Under the pieces are notes generated by a model, which saw only the letters and a list, made by a program, of their open reading frames with translations, was not told the DNA's origin and made no database searches. From Bin25 sp026709415 (GTDB lineage Bacteria; Bacteroidota; Bacteroidia; Flavobacteriales; Flavobacteriaceae), in contig OZ241330.1 in the NCBI GenBank assembly GCA_965200045.1, positions 62,001 through 126,000 on the forward strand: 64,000 bases of DNA, read 5' to 3'. A program made the position numbers and the translations under genes. Below are positions 46,989 through 56,225 of this stretch, one piece after another. Position 1 is the first letter of the stretch. Every line of letters begins with the position of its first letter.

Positions 46989-49900
46989 TTAAAAATCAAA
47001 TCCTACACCAAAAGACATACGCACCCCCTCATCACTATGAAATACTGAAATATTGCCGGCAAACATTTCTGCCGTATTAATAAAAAATCCTCCCCCTAAA
47101 GAATTTTTCCATTGATTGGTCTCATGGCAATCGAGAGTCGTTCGATCGCAATCCATCCAAACTCGTCCATGATCAATTCCACCAAAGAAACCCATTCTTA
47201 TGGGTAACAACCCCGTTTTCATGTTATTGAAGACCCATCGAAGATCGGTGCTTTGAACAAATGATGTTTTGCCGGTAAACCGCTCATTCCGAAACCCTCT
47301 TAGTCCATTTTTAGCACCGATGGTCGCTCCCTGATAAAATTGAAACTCATCACCAACATTGAAATGACTACGAAGGTTTGTCGCTAAAACCAATTGACCA
47401 CTGGGTACCAAACGATAATTGAATCCGACCTCAGGAACAACATATCCGTAGCCCATTGGAGAATTGACATTGTAACTTAATCCCGCGTCAACCGATATTT
47501 GAAACCCCAATGTGGGAAAAGCATGATTGTCTTTATTTTCAAAATGATACCTTATTTCACCGCCCATAAATTCTTGCTTTTCAAAAACCCCTTCATCATT
47601 GGATGTAATATCTAAAAACCGCCCTTTATCTCGTTCAATTTCATGACTCTGATAGAACATGCCTACTTTAAAACTACCTCCTAATTCCCCTCGCCAAACC
47701 AATGAAGGCATTATTTTTAACGTTTTAATTCTCACTCGATTAAAATCCAAAGACTTTTCTTCTTCTAAATTATCTGTCCCATTCCCAAAGCCAAAGAAGT
47801 TTATGGCATAATTTGGGCTAGTCAACAATCCCTCAATCCCAAAATTGACGCCCTTAAAAATATGAGCAAACTCGCTAGCATAAGCCATGTCATAACCTTC
47901 TGTGGCAAAATAGTATCCTAGATTGACATGATGCTGAACTGTGAATGGATTGCGTTCAAAACCAAAATGGGTATGAGATAGATTCCAGCCTATCTTGAAT
48001 CCATCATCTGGATTGGATCCTAGGGATGGTATGATTTGAGTTCCACTTGGCTTCAATTTTTTGAAGTTGTATACATTGGTTTGATAGTCATCCCGAAACT
48101 TTTGTTTTCCTTTTTTGGTCATGACATCACTTTTCTTGGATTTATAATCATAATAAGAAACCCTTTTTCCGTTTTTAATATCATAAGTATCTCTATTTTG
48201 ACCGCCAACTAATCGCAATCTAATTTCGTTAGTTCCATTCTCTCCAAATACGTGAAATACATCATCATCATCTAATCCATAGATCCAAATTTCTTTAGTC
48301 TGTTCATGAGAATAAACCCGTTCATGAAAAATTTCTCCCTTTTCCCCTTTTTGAATCCGAAAGGCAGTGATTTTTGTTAATCCATTAGGCCATCGTTGGA
48401 CATCAAACCAATCATCTTTGTTTGTCCCTTTGATCACGGCGAGTTTATTTAAAAAAGTAAAATATCTGTCTGATATTTTTTGAAGATTCCCTCGCCTGGC
48501 TTTTAGTTTTCGTTTTATTTCTTCTACCGTTTCATCTCGAACTTCTGCTGGCATATTTAAAAAGGCTTGATCAATCATTTGATCGGTTATCCCTTTTTGA
48601 ATGATTTTAACTTGCTGATCCCAAATCTCCTTGTCAGATTGAACAATCAATTCCATATCCAAAGGATAAGGCGATGCGTTGACCCCTTTGACATCCACTA
48701 AATCATCAGAGTATTTTCTCAGTAGCCTAGAAAGAGGAACCAATTTCACCGCCACGCTCAACAAAAATCCATCGGACATGATGGAAAATGCTTGATCTCG
48801 ATCTCGAGGCATTGGTCGCATGATCTTTTTCCCGCCTTCATTAAACTGAATCCAGCGCCACTGGTCTTGATGTCGATCCCAATCTCCGATTAACATGTCA
48901 AACAAACGGGCTCTTATGTAAGAAGCTTCATCAACCATAATGTCTTCATCTTGATGCAACTTTTCTAGCATATCAGGAGTACTGAACAATTTGTCCTGAA
49001 ACCCAAAACTAGCTTTATCAGCATGTCCCTCCGAAGCATGCTCCTCAATCATGTACAGTTCGTCTCCAAACTCTTGATTGAAAGAACCTAAAGCATTTTG
49101 TTTTGGAACATAATATAAAATAGGATTGGTATGAAACACGCCCACGGCATCGGATAAATCACCAATGACAAAAGGAGCATACGGATGTGAACCGGTGAAA
49201 ACATCCAACAATAAACTTTCGGCAACCGTATCATCAAATTGTCCTTCTATGTACTGATCTTTAAATAATACGGCTTGGAGATACTGTAATGCCTGCTTTC
49301 TTAGTGCTCGCATGACATATTGAGCCCCCTCCTTGTCTTCCAATCGTAGTGATTTCGATTGGTTTCCACCACCTTTTCTTATGGGTTTCAATCCCCCATA
49401 AAGCGTATCAAGATGGACTGTCGGGACATTGACTTTTGTGCTGTAATATTTTCGATAACGCTCTCCCCATAACCATTTTTTAAAACCTGTTTTATTGGCT
49501 TCTTCATCGGTATATATCGAAGCAGAAACGCTGGGAGGGAATTCTGAAGGATATTCATCGAATGGTTCCCTTACATCGGGAGGAAATACCTGACGTTCAA
49601 AAACAATTTCATCCTCATTCACTGAATAAAAGCGCACATATGATGATCCATCATTAAATATATCTAAGCGAACAAATCCATTGGTAGCAAAGCCAAATCG
49701 CCCCCCACCAATCATACGAACGGGAGAAATTAGGGATCCTGATCCACTGATAATTTGATGTAAATTATCCTCTACCAAATACTGTAAACTGTGCTCATGT
49801 CCTGATATAAAAATCACTTTTTTATTCGCTTGAGCCATGGCAACCAATCTTTTTTTTAATTCTCGATAGCGAGTATGTTGTATATCCGCTTTGTTACCTC

Positions 49901-50666
49901 CACTAGTTTTTCTGATTACATTTTTAAGCGTTCCTAATAATGGTAACGGCTTTAAACTACTCATCAATGAATATTCCCCACCGTGAGGACCATTAGAATA
50001 CATTGGGTGATGTAACGCTACAATCGTGGTTTTGCCTCTGGCTTTTTTGATGAGACTACTGAATTCATTTAAAAAACCTTCTCGAGTTTTTATATCACAA
50101 TCATCATTAATTTGGGGGTGTTTATTCCAATTGGTAATATACCATTGACTATCGATAATGATTAAATCAATCTCCTTTGTAATATGTTTTCGAAGAATTG
50201 AGCAACCATTTTCTGGCAAAAAAGTATTCTTGCCAAGATATTTTTCTACCAAATGCTCTTGTCTTTTTAATCCGTCTAATCCACTGAACCAGTCATGATT
50301 TCCGGGCAAAAAGATGGTGTTGCCTTTAAAATCTTTGGTGACATCTGTCTGAACTTTTAATCTATAATTGGCTAATTCATAATCTTCTGCTGATTTTTTT
50401 GGAATGCCGTATCTATAAACGTTATCCCCTAAAAAAATAGCCGTCGCATTTGATGATGCATGATCTAATTCCTTTTTAAAGGCCTCAAGTGTTGATGGGA
50501 CTTCATGAAGGTTTGCATTTCCTGCGTCACCAATCAAATAAAATGAGTGTTGAATTTCTTTATCCTGAGGAAAGGATTCTTTAGTTATCGAACGATTTTG
50601 TGGCTGGTAGGTGGCGCATCTTCCAGCTAGCAAAAGAATTGCTAAAAAAAACAGATTCTTTTTCAA
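46989..50666 (-). CDS. phosphoesterase / kinase-like / outer-membrane barrel fusion protein
   Basis: A 1225 aa exported protein. The signal ends AGRCATYQ, a weak lipobox. Residues of about 40-340 are a calcineurin-like phosphoesterase with FLGDNVYRYG, LPGNHDWFSG, VALHHPMYSNG and FISGHEHSLQ. Residues of about 580-640 carry LFDMLIGDWDRHQDQWRW and then MPRDRDQAFS, resembling the catalytic and metal-binding loops of HipA/Fam20-like kinases. Residues of about 900-1225 are a BamA/Omp85-like beta-barrel (YYQGATIGAKNGLRGFRNERFTGKT contains the usual LRGF motif). It probably sits in the outer membrane with the enzyme part in the periplasm or outside. Substrate unknown. Confidence 0.82.
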   Translation of the reverse strand: MKKNLFFLAILLLAGRCATYQPQNRSITKESFPQDKEIQHSFYLIGDAGNANLHEVPSTLEAFKKELDHASSNATAIFLGDNVYRYGIPKKSAEDYELANYRLKVQTDVTKDFKGNTIFLPGNHDWFSGLDGLKRQEHLVEKYLGKNTFLPENGCSILRKHITKEIDLIIIDSQWYITNWNKHPQINDDCDIKTREGFLNEFSSLIKKARGKTTIVALHHPMYSNGPHGGEYSLMSSLKPLPLLGTLKNVIRKTSGGNKADIQHTRYRELKKRLVAMAQANKKVIFISGHEHSLQYLVEDNLHQIISGSGSLISPVRMIGGGRFGFATNGFVRLDIFNDGSSYVRFYSVNEDEIVFERQVFPPDVREPFDEYPSEFPPSVSASIYTDEEANKTGFKKWLWGERYRKYYSTKVNVPTVHLDTLYGGLKPIRKGGGNQSKSLRLEDKEGAQYVMRALRKQALQYLQAVLFKDQYIEGQFDDTVAESLLLDVFTGSHPYAPFVIGDLSDAVGVFHTNPILYYVPKQNALGSFNQEFGDELYMIEEHASEGHADKASFGFQDKLFSTPDMLEKLHQDEDIMVDEASYIRARLFDMLIGDWDRHQDQWRWIQFNEGGKKIMRPMPRDRDQAFSIMSDGFLLSVAVKLVPLSRLLRKYSDDLVDVKGVNASPYPLDMELIVQSDKEIWDQQVKIIQKGITDQMIDQAFLNMPAEVRDETVEEIKRKLKARRGNLQKISDRYFTFLNKLAVIKGTNKDDWFDVQRWPNGLTKITAFRIQKGEKGEIFHERVYSHEQTKEIWIYGLDDDDVFHVFGENGTNEIRLRLVGGQNRDTYDIKNGKRVSYYDYKSKKSDVMTKKGKQKFRDDYQTNVYNFKKLKPSGTQIIPSLGSNPDDGFKIGWNLSHTHFGFERNPFTVQHHVNLGYYFATEGYDMAYASEFAHIFKGVNFGIEGLLTSPNYAINFFGFGNGTDNLEEEKSLDFNRVRIKTLKIMPSLVWRGELGGSFKVGMFYQSHEIERDKGRFLDITSNDEGVFEKQEFMGGEIRYHFENKDNHAFPTLGFQISVDAGLSYNVNSPMGYGYVVPEVGFNYRLVPSGQLVLATNLRSHFNVGDEFQFYQGATIGAKNGLRGFRNERFTGKTSFVQSTDLRWVFNNMKTGLLPIRMGFFGGIDHGRVWMDCDRTTLDCHETNQWKNSLGGGFFINTAEMFAGNISVFHSDEGVRMSFGVGFDF

Positions 50667-50682
50667 AGAGAAAAGAAATAGA

Positions 50683-51276
50683 CTACAGATTACCTATGAC
50701 GAATAATATCACGACGGACACAAAACCGAACATAAATGTCAAATATGATACCTCAATATGGAAAAAAGATTGTCTAATTCTCTTTTCAAACATATAAATA
50801 GCTCTTGCTTGGTTCCCTATTTGCAGTTTTTGATCTTTGACAACTTTATCAAAGGCTTTCTCAAAATCTTCTTCCGTCAGATGGGTGTTTATTCCAGACA
50901 CAAAAAGCGTTTCTTCTGTTTTTAACTGACGTTTTTTTGTGTTTTGTTTGATAAAAAATAAGGCCCCAAAGGAATTTGGTCGAGAAGCATTTAATGCAAA
51001 TAATAGGGATAAAAAACAACAAATAATTAAGATTAATCCAATAAGACTTCCCAATTCGACATCCTTAACATTGTTGTAAAACAAGAAGACCCCCGAGATA
51101 ATGATGGAATTCATCCGAATCATAATCGAAGCCTTTCGGTCAATTATATTGAAAGAATTGATATATAATCTATTCTGATTTCTTAAAAACGTCTGAAAAG
51201 ATTTTCGAGGTTCCTTTCTAGTTTCGAAATTATCTGTTCTAGCTTCTTCAGCTTCTTTGACATCTATTGATTTCAT
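50683..51276 (-). CDS. Pycsar effector-like membrane protein (DUF5706)
   Basis: About 197 aa from ATG 51276. The frame reaches TTG 51285, but a TACCTTTG -7 box (51283-51290) covers that point. Residues of about 45-95 hold two membrane helices, with a third near the C-terminus (FHIEVSYLTFMFGFVSVVIL). The pattern, N-terminal amphipathic part, two-helix hairpin, linker and terminal helix preceded by MFEKRIRQSF, matches DUF5706 proteins annotated as Pycsar effectors, which puncture the membrane on sensing cyclic pyrimidine nucleotides. No cyclase gene lies nearby, so this is an orphan and may have a housekeeping role. It stands 17 bases upstream of the phosphoesterase fusion and is probably co-transcribed. 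Confidence 0.65.
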   Translation of the reverse strand: MKSIDVKEAEEARTDNFETRKEPRKSFQTFLRNQNRLYINSFNIIDRKASIMIRMNSIIISGVFLFYNNVKDVELGSLIGLILIICCFLSLLFALNASRPNSFGALFFIKQNTKKRQLKTEETLFVSGINTHLTEEDFEKAFDKVVKDQKLQIGNQARAIYMFEKRIRQSFFHIEVSYLTFMFGFVSVVILFVIGNL

Positions 51277-51282
51277 GCGAAT

Positions 51283-51290
51283 CAAAGGTA
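51283..51290 (-). promoter_or_regulatory. -7 box TACCTTTG for the DUF5706 gene
   Basis: TACCTTTG on the minus strand lies directly before ATG 51276, implying a nearly leaderless message and arguing against the TTG 51285 start. Confidence 0.45.
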
Positions 51291-51579
51291 CAACAACAAT
51301 TTATTTTTGTGCTTTTAGATCTTATACTCCAAGATATTCTCTATCTCTAGTTTGTCAAATCCTTTCATAGGAATCATAACGACATAGGATGATCCCGTTC
51401 ATCTCCATTGGATTATCCAAATAGGATGCGAATAAACAAAAAAATCCGTATTGAATCCATCTCAATCACTAAGAAAGAAAGTGAACCGAAATTCCTATCA
51501 CATAGAACATAAATTAGTATGTGTCCTATTGTCTTTATATTTGCCAAGCATCCAGTACCTCGGATAAGGATTCAAAAAT
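51291..51579. promoter_or_regulatory. divergent control region of the DUF5706 gene and the cys operon
   Basis: About 290 bases without an ORF. Near the cys side a CACATA-N13-TATGTG inverted repeat (51499-51523) covers the -33 area and TATATTTG (51536-51543) gives a -7 box 37 bases before the DUF2061 ATG, with TTA rather than TTG at the -33 position. The repeat could be an operator for sulfur control. No riboswitch-like stem array is apparent. Confidence 0.45.
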
Positions 51580-51855
51580 ATGCTAATTGATATACTGCTT
51601 AGCAAGAAGTATTCTCGCTCGTCGATTCGAAAACCTAAAAAGAATTATTCTGAATCCGTCATTCGAAGTGTCGTAAAAGCCATTAGTTGGCGTATCTTGG
51701 GGACTCTTGACACGATTTTGATATCCTACGTTATCACAGGAACCATCGTTGAAGCACTTTCGATTGGATTCATTGAATTGGTCACAAAAATGGTTCTGTA
51801 TTTTTTTCACGAAAGAGCATGGAACAAACTCAATTGGGGTAAAAAAAGTGAGTGA
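51580..51855 (+). CDS. DUF2061 small membrane protein
   Basis: A 91 aa protein with a basic N-terminus and two membrane helices in the DUF2061 pattern (SVVKAISWRILGTLDTILIS, then EALSIGFIELVTKMVLYFFHERAWNKL). DUF2061 genes often sit in sulfate-assimilation operons, and here the TGA overlaps the cysH ATG by one base (TGATG). Role unknown; sulfate or sulfite transport assistance is an inference from context. Confidence 0.85.
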   Translation: MLIDILLSKKYSRSSIRKPKKNYSESVIRSVVKAISWRILGTLDTILISYVITGTIVEALSIGFIELVTKMVLYFFHERAWNKLNWGKKSE

Positions 51856-52553
51856 TGAGTCAGCATATCGATCGGCTCAATCAAAAATTTAAAGACACTT
51901 CACTAGACCAAGGGCTAGACCTTCTGTCTTCTGAAGGCTTTGGAAATATTGTGTTTTCATCATCTCTGGGACAAGAAGATCAATTATTGACTCACGTCAT
52001 TTTTACCAATGACTTGCCCATCACTATTTTTACCTTAGATACCGGAAGATTGTTTGAACAAACCCATGTTCTGCTTGAGAAAACCATCTCTAAATATCAA
52101 AAATCCATACAAGTTTATCATCCCAATAACCAAGAACTTGAGACTTTCATAAAAGCCACCGGTGTCAATAGTTTTTATCACAGTGTTGACAACCGAAAAA
52201 CTTGCTGTCAAATCAGAAAAACCAATGTCTTGAAACGAGTATTAGAGGGAGCCGATCTATGGATCACCGGATTGAGAGCCCAACAAAGTCAGCATCGTCA
52301 GGGGTTGGACCTATTTCAATGGGATCAACAATTCCAAATAACAAAATATAATCCCCTGATTGATTGGACTCTCGATCAGATTACTAATTTTATCGACAAA
52401 TTTGATATCCCCCAAAATCCCTTGCATGCGTCAGGATTCATATCTGTTGGTTGTGCCCCCTGCACTAGACCCATTAAACCAGGTGAAGATATTCGAGCAG
52501 GAAGATGGTGGTGGGAAGAAGGTAAAAAAGAGTGTGGCCTTCACTTGAATTAA
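51855..52553 (+). CDS. cysH: assimilatory adenylyl-sulfate reductase
   Basis: A 232 aa protein from ATG 51855; GTG 51852 is one codon earlier. The PP-loop nucleotide-binding part starts NIVFSSSLGQEDQLLTHVIF. Counting from the GTG, CC at 118-119 and CAPC at 201-204 bind a [4Fe-4S] cluster, and the catalytic Cys lies in KKECGLH at 228. The cluster marks APS reductase rather than PAPS reductase, consistent with the absence of an APS kinase gene. It forms sulfite from APS using thioredoxin. Confidence 0.93.
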   Translation: MSQHIDRLNQKFKDTSLDQGLDLLSSEGFGNIVFSSSLGQEDQLLTHVIFTNDLPITIFTLDTGRLFEQTHVLLEKTISKYQKSIQVYHPNNQELETFIKATGVNSFYHSVDNRKTCCQIRKTNVLKRVLEGADLWITGLRAQQSQHRQGLDLFQWDQQFQITKYNPLIDWTLDQITNFIDKFDIPQNPLHASGFISVGCAPCTRPIKPGEDIRAGRWWWEEGKKECGLHLN

Positions 52554-52569
52554 GCGTTTAAAATATCCT

Positions 52570-53457
52570 ATGTCGACAATTGAATATTTGGAAGAACAAG
52601 CTATCTACATACTGCGAGAAGTCGCTGGGCAGTTCCAAAATCCTTGTCTTCTTTTTTCTGGAGGTAAAGACTCCATCGCCTTGCTCCATTTGAGTAAAAA
52701 AGCATTTGCTCCAGCGAAAATTCCATATCCGTTACTGCATATCGATACAGGACATAACTTTCCTGAAACCATTCAACATCGTGATTATCTGATTGAAAAA
52801 TACAATGTCAAGTTGCAAGTGGGCTATGTACAAGATAGTATTGATCGGGGCACCGTCATCGAAGAAAAAGGCAAAGATGCTAGTAGAAATATTTTACAAA
52901 CAACGACCCTACTGGAAACTATCGAGCGCTATAAAATTGATGCTTGTATAGGTGGTGCTAGACGAGATGAAGAAAAAGCGAGAGCCAAAGAGCGGGTGTT
53001 TTCCGTCAGGGATATTTTTGGTCAATGGAATGAAAAACTACAACGGCCTGAAGTCTTTGATTTTCTAAATGGGCTAATACATAATGGCGAAAATGTGCGT
53101 GTTTTCCCCATTTCCAATTGGACAGAATTAGATGTTTGGGAATATGTTCGAGATCAAAAGTTAGAATTACCTTCTATTTATTATGCCCATGAGCGTAAAG
53201 TATATCAAAAAAATGGTCAATGGATGCCGGCCAGTGATTTATCACCAATCCCCGATAACCGACTAAAAACTAAAATGGTTCGTTTTCGAACGGTTGGTGA
53301 TTTAAGTTGTACAGCAGCTGTATTATCCAATGCAAAAGACATTGTTGCCGTTATCGATGAGATAAAAAAATCTACATTTTCTGAACGAGGTGCCAGAATG
53401 GATGATAAACGATCTGAAGGGGCTATGGAAGAACGAAAAAAAGTCGGTTATTTCTAA
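52570..53457 (+). CDS. cysD: sulfate adenylyltransferase subunit 2
   Basis: A 295 aa PP-loop ATPase. The signature is CLLFSGGKDSIALLHLSKKAF near residue 30, then LLHIDTGHNFPETIQHRD and GGARRDEEKARAKERVFSVRD. With CysN it makes APS from ATP and sulfate. It lies 16 bases after cysH and three before cysN. No unusual features. Confidence 0.95.
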   Translation: MSTIEYLEEQAIYILREVAGQFQNPCLLFSGGKDSIALLHLSKKAFAPAKIPYPLLHIDTGHNFPETIQHRDYLIEKYNVKLQVGYVQDSIDRGTVIEEKGKDASRNILQTTTLLETIERYKIDACIGGARRDEEKARAKERVFSVRDIFGQWNEKLQRPEVFDFLNGLIHNGENVRVFPISNWTELDVWEYVRDQKLELPSIYYAHERKVYQKNGQWMPASDLSPIPDNRLKTKMVRFRTVGDLSCTAAVLSNAKDIVAVIDEIKKSTFSERGARMDDKRSEGAMEERKKVGYF

Positions 53458-53460
53458 CCC

Positions 53461-54705
53461 TTGAAACAAGTCATTAGAATAGCTACCGCGGGTAGTGTCG
53501 ATGATGGTAAGAGCACTTTAATTGGTCGCTTGCTCTATGAAACCAAATCTTTGAAAGAAGACCAGCTGCAACACATTGAAGAAAAAAGCCGTATAGAAAA
53601 TAAAGGATATATCGATTTTTCTTTGGCGACCGATGGTTTGTTGACCGAGAGAAAACAAGGGATCACCATTGATGTTTCCCATATTTATTTACAAACCAAA
53701 ACACAACGGTATATCATAGCCGATTCCCCAGGTCATGTTGAATATACCCGCAATATGGTTACTGGAGCTTCAACGGCTCATGCAGCCATTATTTTGTTAG
53801 ATGCTCAAAAAGGGGTTTCAGAACAAACTATCAGACACTTTCGAATAACTTCTTTATTGGGAATTCCTCAATTGATATTTGCTATTAATAAAATGGATCT
53901 CATCGGATTTTCTCAAAGTAAATTCCATCAAATTCAAAAAGATATCCTAGCCTTGAATAAAGCCTCCAACGGATTACGTCAAGAACTATTTTTTATCCCT
54001 ATTTCGGCACTTCATGGAGATAATGTTGTTTCCAAAAGTGTTCACCTACCATGGCATGATGGGACTGTCTTGATCGATTTAATCGAACAGTTAAAAATCG
54101 ATGAACCCTCAACAAACGATGCTGTTTTAAACGTGCAATACGTATTGCGATCCAAAAACAATTCTGGGGCTTTTCAAAGAGGATATGCTGGAAAAGTGGC
54201 TTGTGGAAAATTTATTCAAAATGCAAGTGTAGTGGTATCGCCAAGTAACAATCACTCAACCATCATCAAAATAGAACATCACGGAGATGAAGTCCAAGAG
54301 GCCAAAGAATCTGAAAATATTACCTTGTATTTAAGGGATCAACTAGATATTTCACGAGGTTCGGTTATTGTTTCCAATCCACACTCTCTTCAAAGAACCA
54401 ATCGATTAAAGGCTACCGTATGCTGGATGGAAACTGATGCTCTAACACTTGGAAATAAATATTGGTTGCAACATGGTGTGAACCGTATCCTATGTAAAGT
54501 CGTTTCGGTGGAAGGGAAAATGAATTTAATCAGTGGGGGCATTGAAAATGTCAATACGCTTCATATCAATGATTTGGGTCAAGTACAATTTCAATTAGCA
54601 CAAGAATTGTTGGTTAAACCCTTTTCAGAAAACAAAGCCTTAGGATCTTTTATCTTGATCAATTATTTGACCAACAATACCGCAGGGGTAGGATTTATCA
54701 ACTAA
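53461..54705 (+). CDS. cysN: sulfate adenylyltransferase subunit 1
   Basis: A 414 aa elongation-factor-like GTPase. The G1 motif TAGSVDDGKSTLIGRLLYETK is near the start, G3 is ADSPGHVEYTRNMVTGAS and G4 is FAINKMDLIGF. It couples GTP hydrolysis to APS formation. TTG 53461, directly after the cysD stop, is the only usable initiator before G1. There is no fused CysC APS-kinase domain, which agrees with the APS-type reductase upstream. Last gene of the cys operon. Confidence 0.93.
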   Translation: MKQVIRIATAGSVDDGKSTLIGRLLYETKSLKEDQLQHIEEKSRIENKGYIDFSLATDGLLTERKQGITIDVSHIYLQTKTQRYIIADSPGHVEYTRNMVTGASTAHAAIILLDAQKGVSEQTIRHFRITSLLGIPQLIFAINKMDLIGFSQSKFHQIQKDILALNKASNGLRQELFFIPISALHGDNVVSKSVHLPWHDGTVLIDLIEQLKIDEPSTNDAVLNVQYVLRSKNNSGAFQRGYAGKVACGKFIQNASVVVSPSNNHSTIIKIEHHGDEVQEAKESENITLYLRDQLDISRGSVIVSNPHSLQRTNRLKATVCWMETDALTLGNKYWLQHGVNRILCKVVSVEGKMNLISGGIENVNTLHINDLGQVQFQLAQELLVKPFSENKALGSFILINYLTNNTAGVGFIN

Positions 54706-54709
54706 AAGT

Positions 54710-55300
54710 TTAAAATTCTATAATAACTCCGATGGCCATTCTGGTGGCTTGTATCAATACAAGGGCACTAACCAATAGAATCCAAAAAAACTCTTCGAGT
54801 TTGATTACTCGATTCAGTATAGAGTTTAATAATACCACCATGCTGACGACCAATAATTGGGCGGCCTCAACTCCAAGAGCAAAGCCCACCAAAGATTCAA
54901 AAGCTTCTCCCTGTGGGGTCACTAATCGATAAAAACTTCCAAACCCTAGGCCATGAACGGTCCCAAAAAAGAAAGTCACTATCCAATAAAACCCGTTTCT
55001 ATTATAGCCTTTTAGTGACTTTTTGTTAGCAAATATGTTTTTGGTAGCCACTACAACAATCGATAAAGAAATCAGAAGTTCTATCCAATTATTTGAATGT
55101 GGAACCAGCCCAACATAAACGATAAACATAGAAATCGTGTGACCAATGGTAAAAAGGCTCACAATAATGATTAAATCTTTCCAATGTTTTAAAGCAAAAG
55201 GAAGTGCTAAAACAATCAAAAACAATACATGGTCCAGCGCTTTGAAGTCTAAGACATGAAAAAATCCTAGTTCTAAAAAAAATATTAATTGGTCTAACAT
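54710..55300 (-). CDS. HupE/UreJ family membrane protein
   Basis: A 196 aa protein with about five membrane helices and the family's ligand-type motifs: FFHVLDFKALDHVLFL near residue 13, FTIGHTISMF near residue 52, and FGTVHGLGFGSFYRL near residue 117. The His and Asp residues suggest metal passage, usually nickel or cobalt, as in HupE/UreJ. It faces cysN convergently with only four bases between the stop codons, so no terminator space exists. No hydrogenase or urease genes are in the window. Confidence 0.82.
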   Translation of the reverse strand: MLDQLIFFLELGFFHVLDFKALDHVLFLIVLALPFALKHWKDLIIIVSLFTIGHTISMFIVYVGLVPHSNNWIELLISLSIVVVATKNIFANKKSLKGYNRNGFYWIVTFFFGTVHGLGFGSFYRLVTPQGEAFESLVGFALGVEAAQLLVVSMVVLLNSILNRVIKLEEFFWILLVSALVLIQATRMAIGVIIEF

Positions 55301-55383
55301 CGGGAGTAGGGTTGTTTTAATTCAAATTTAACATCAAACATTTGTACTCAAAGCTCCCAATATTTTTATTGGGTTTAAAATGG

Positions 55384-56106
55384 TCAAAATCCTTTTTTCT
55401 TTTTTAGTTCTTCATAGGCTTCCTGAATTTGCAAAAACTTTTCCTTGGCGCTTTGTTTTATGGCCGGATCACTAGACCTGATCCGGTCCGGATGATATTT
55501 TTTAGCCATGGTGCGATAAGCTTGTTTAATTTCGGTGACGTTGGCATCGGGATTGATTTCTAAAATGGTATAGGCTGAATCATCAACCTCAAAAAACATG
55601 GCCTTTACACTATCATAATCGGCTTTAGAAATATGAAGAAAACGAGCGATCTTTTCAATTTCTTGAATTTCAGCGGGACTGATTTTACCATCTGCTTCGG
55701 CCACCCGAAACAACACATGCAACAAAGTCGCTCGGAGACTATATTTTAATTTTTGCGCAAATTCTCTAGCGATATCTTCAGAAGTGAGATATAAATAATT
55801 GGGATTATTTCGAACCGTGCGAATCATTGTATCGACCTGGTCAGGCCCATAGACACTAGAAAAGTAACTTCTTATGAATGTTTTTTCACTTTGTAAAATA
55901 TTGCCATCAACTTTTGCAACTCTCATGGCAAGCAAGAGAATTTTCACCCGTAAATCAAGATTTCTTGCTTCATTTTGATAATAAAAATTAGTTCTTGAAC
56001 CTCGAGAAGAATTAGAAAATAACTTTTCAATTAAAAAGCCAACAAAATATCCAATGGTGGCTCCGATAAACCAAGGTCTGATGAAAATCAAACCAAAAAA
56101 TGCCAT
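55384..56106 (-). CDS. TerB / DnaJ-domain membrane-anchored co-chaperone (DjlA-like)
   Basis: About 240 aa from ATG 56106; TTG 56118 would add four residues. It has an N-terminal membrane hairpin (MAFFGLIFIRPWFIGATIGY), a TerB-like helical domain (residues of about 55-165) and a C-terminal J domain with AYRTMAKKYHPDRIRSSD, HPD motif intact. This order is that of DjlA, which recruits DnaK at the inner membrane. Divergent to the bacilliredoxin gene, whose coding start lies 120 bases away. Confidence 0.85.
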   Translation of the reverse strand: MAFFGLIFIRPWFIGATIGYFVGFLIEKLFSNSSRGSRTNFYYQNEARNLDLRVKILLLAMRVAKVDGNILQSEKTFIRSYFSSVYGPDQVDTMIRTVRNNPNYLYLTSEDIAREFAQKLKYSLRATLLHVLFRVAEADGKISPAEIQEIEKIARFLHISKADYDSVKAMFFEVDDSAYTILEINPDANVTEIKQAYRTMAKKYHPDRIRSSDPAIKQSAKEKFLQIQEAYEELKKKKGF

Positions 56107-56225
56107 TAAGAATCTCAAATCAGAAGTTCTTTCATAGGAGAATTAAAACAGTGCTTGATGGTGGAACAAATCTAACAAAAACATCCCCTTTGATTGGGAT
56201 ATTTATACCTTTGCAGAAAAAATCA

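Noticed and set aside
56100..56225. N-terminal extension of the bacilliredoxin
   Set aside because: It is unlike the family, and MYPESL is the usual start.
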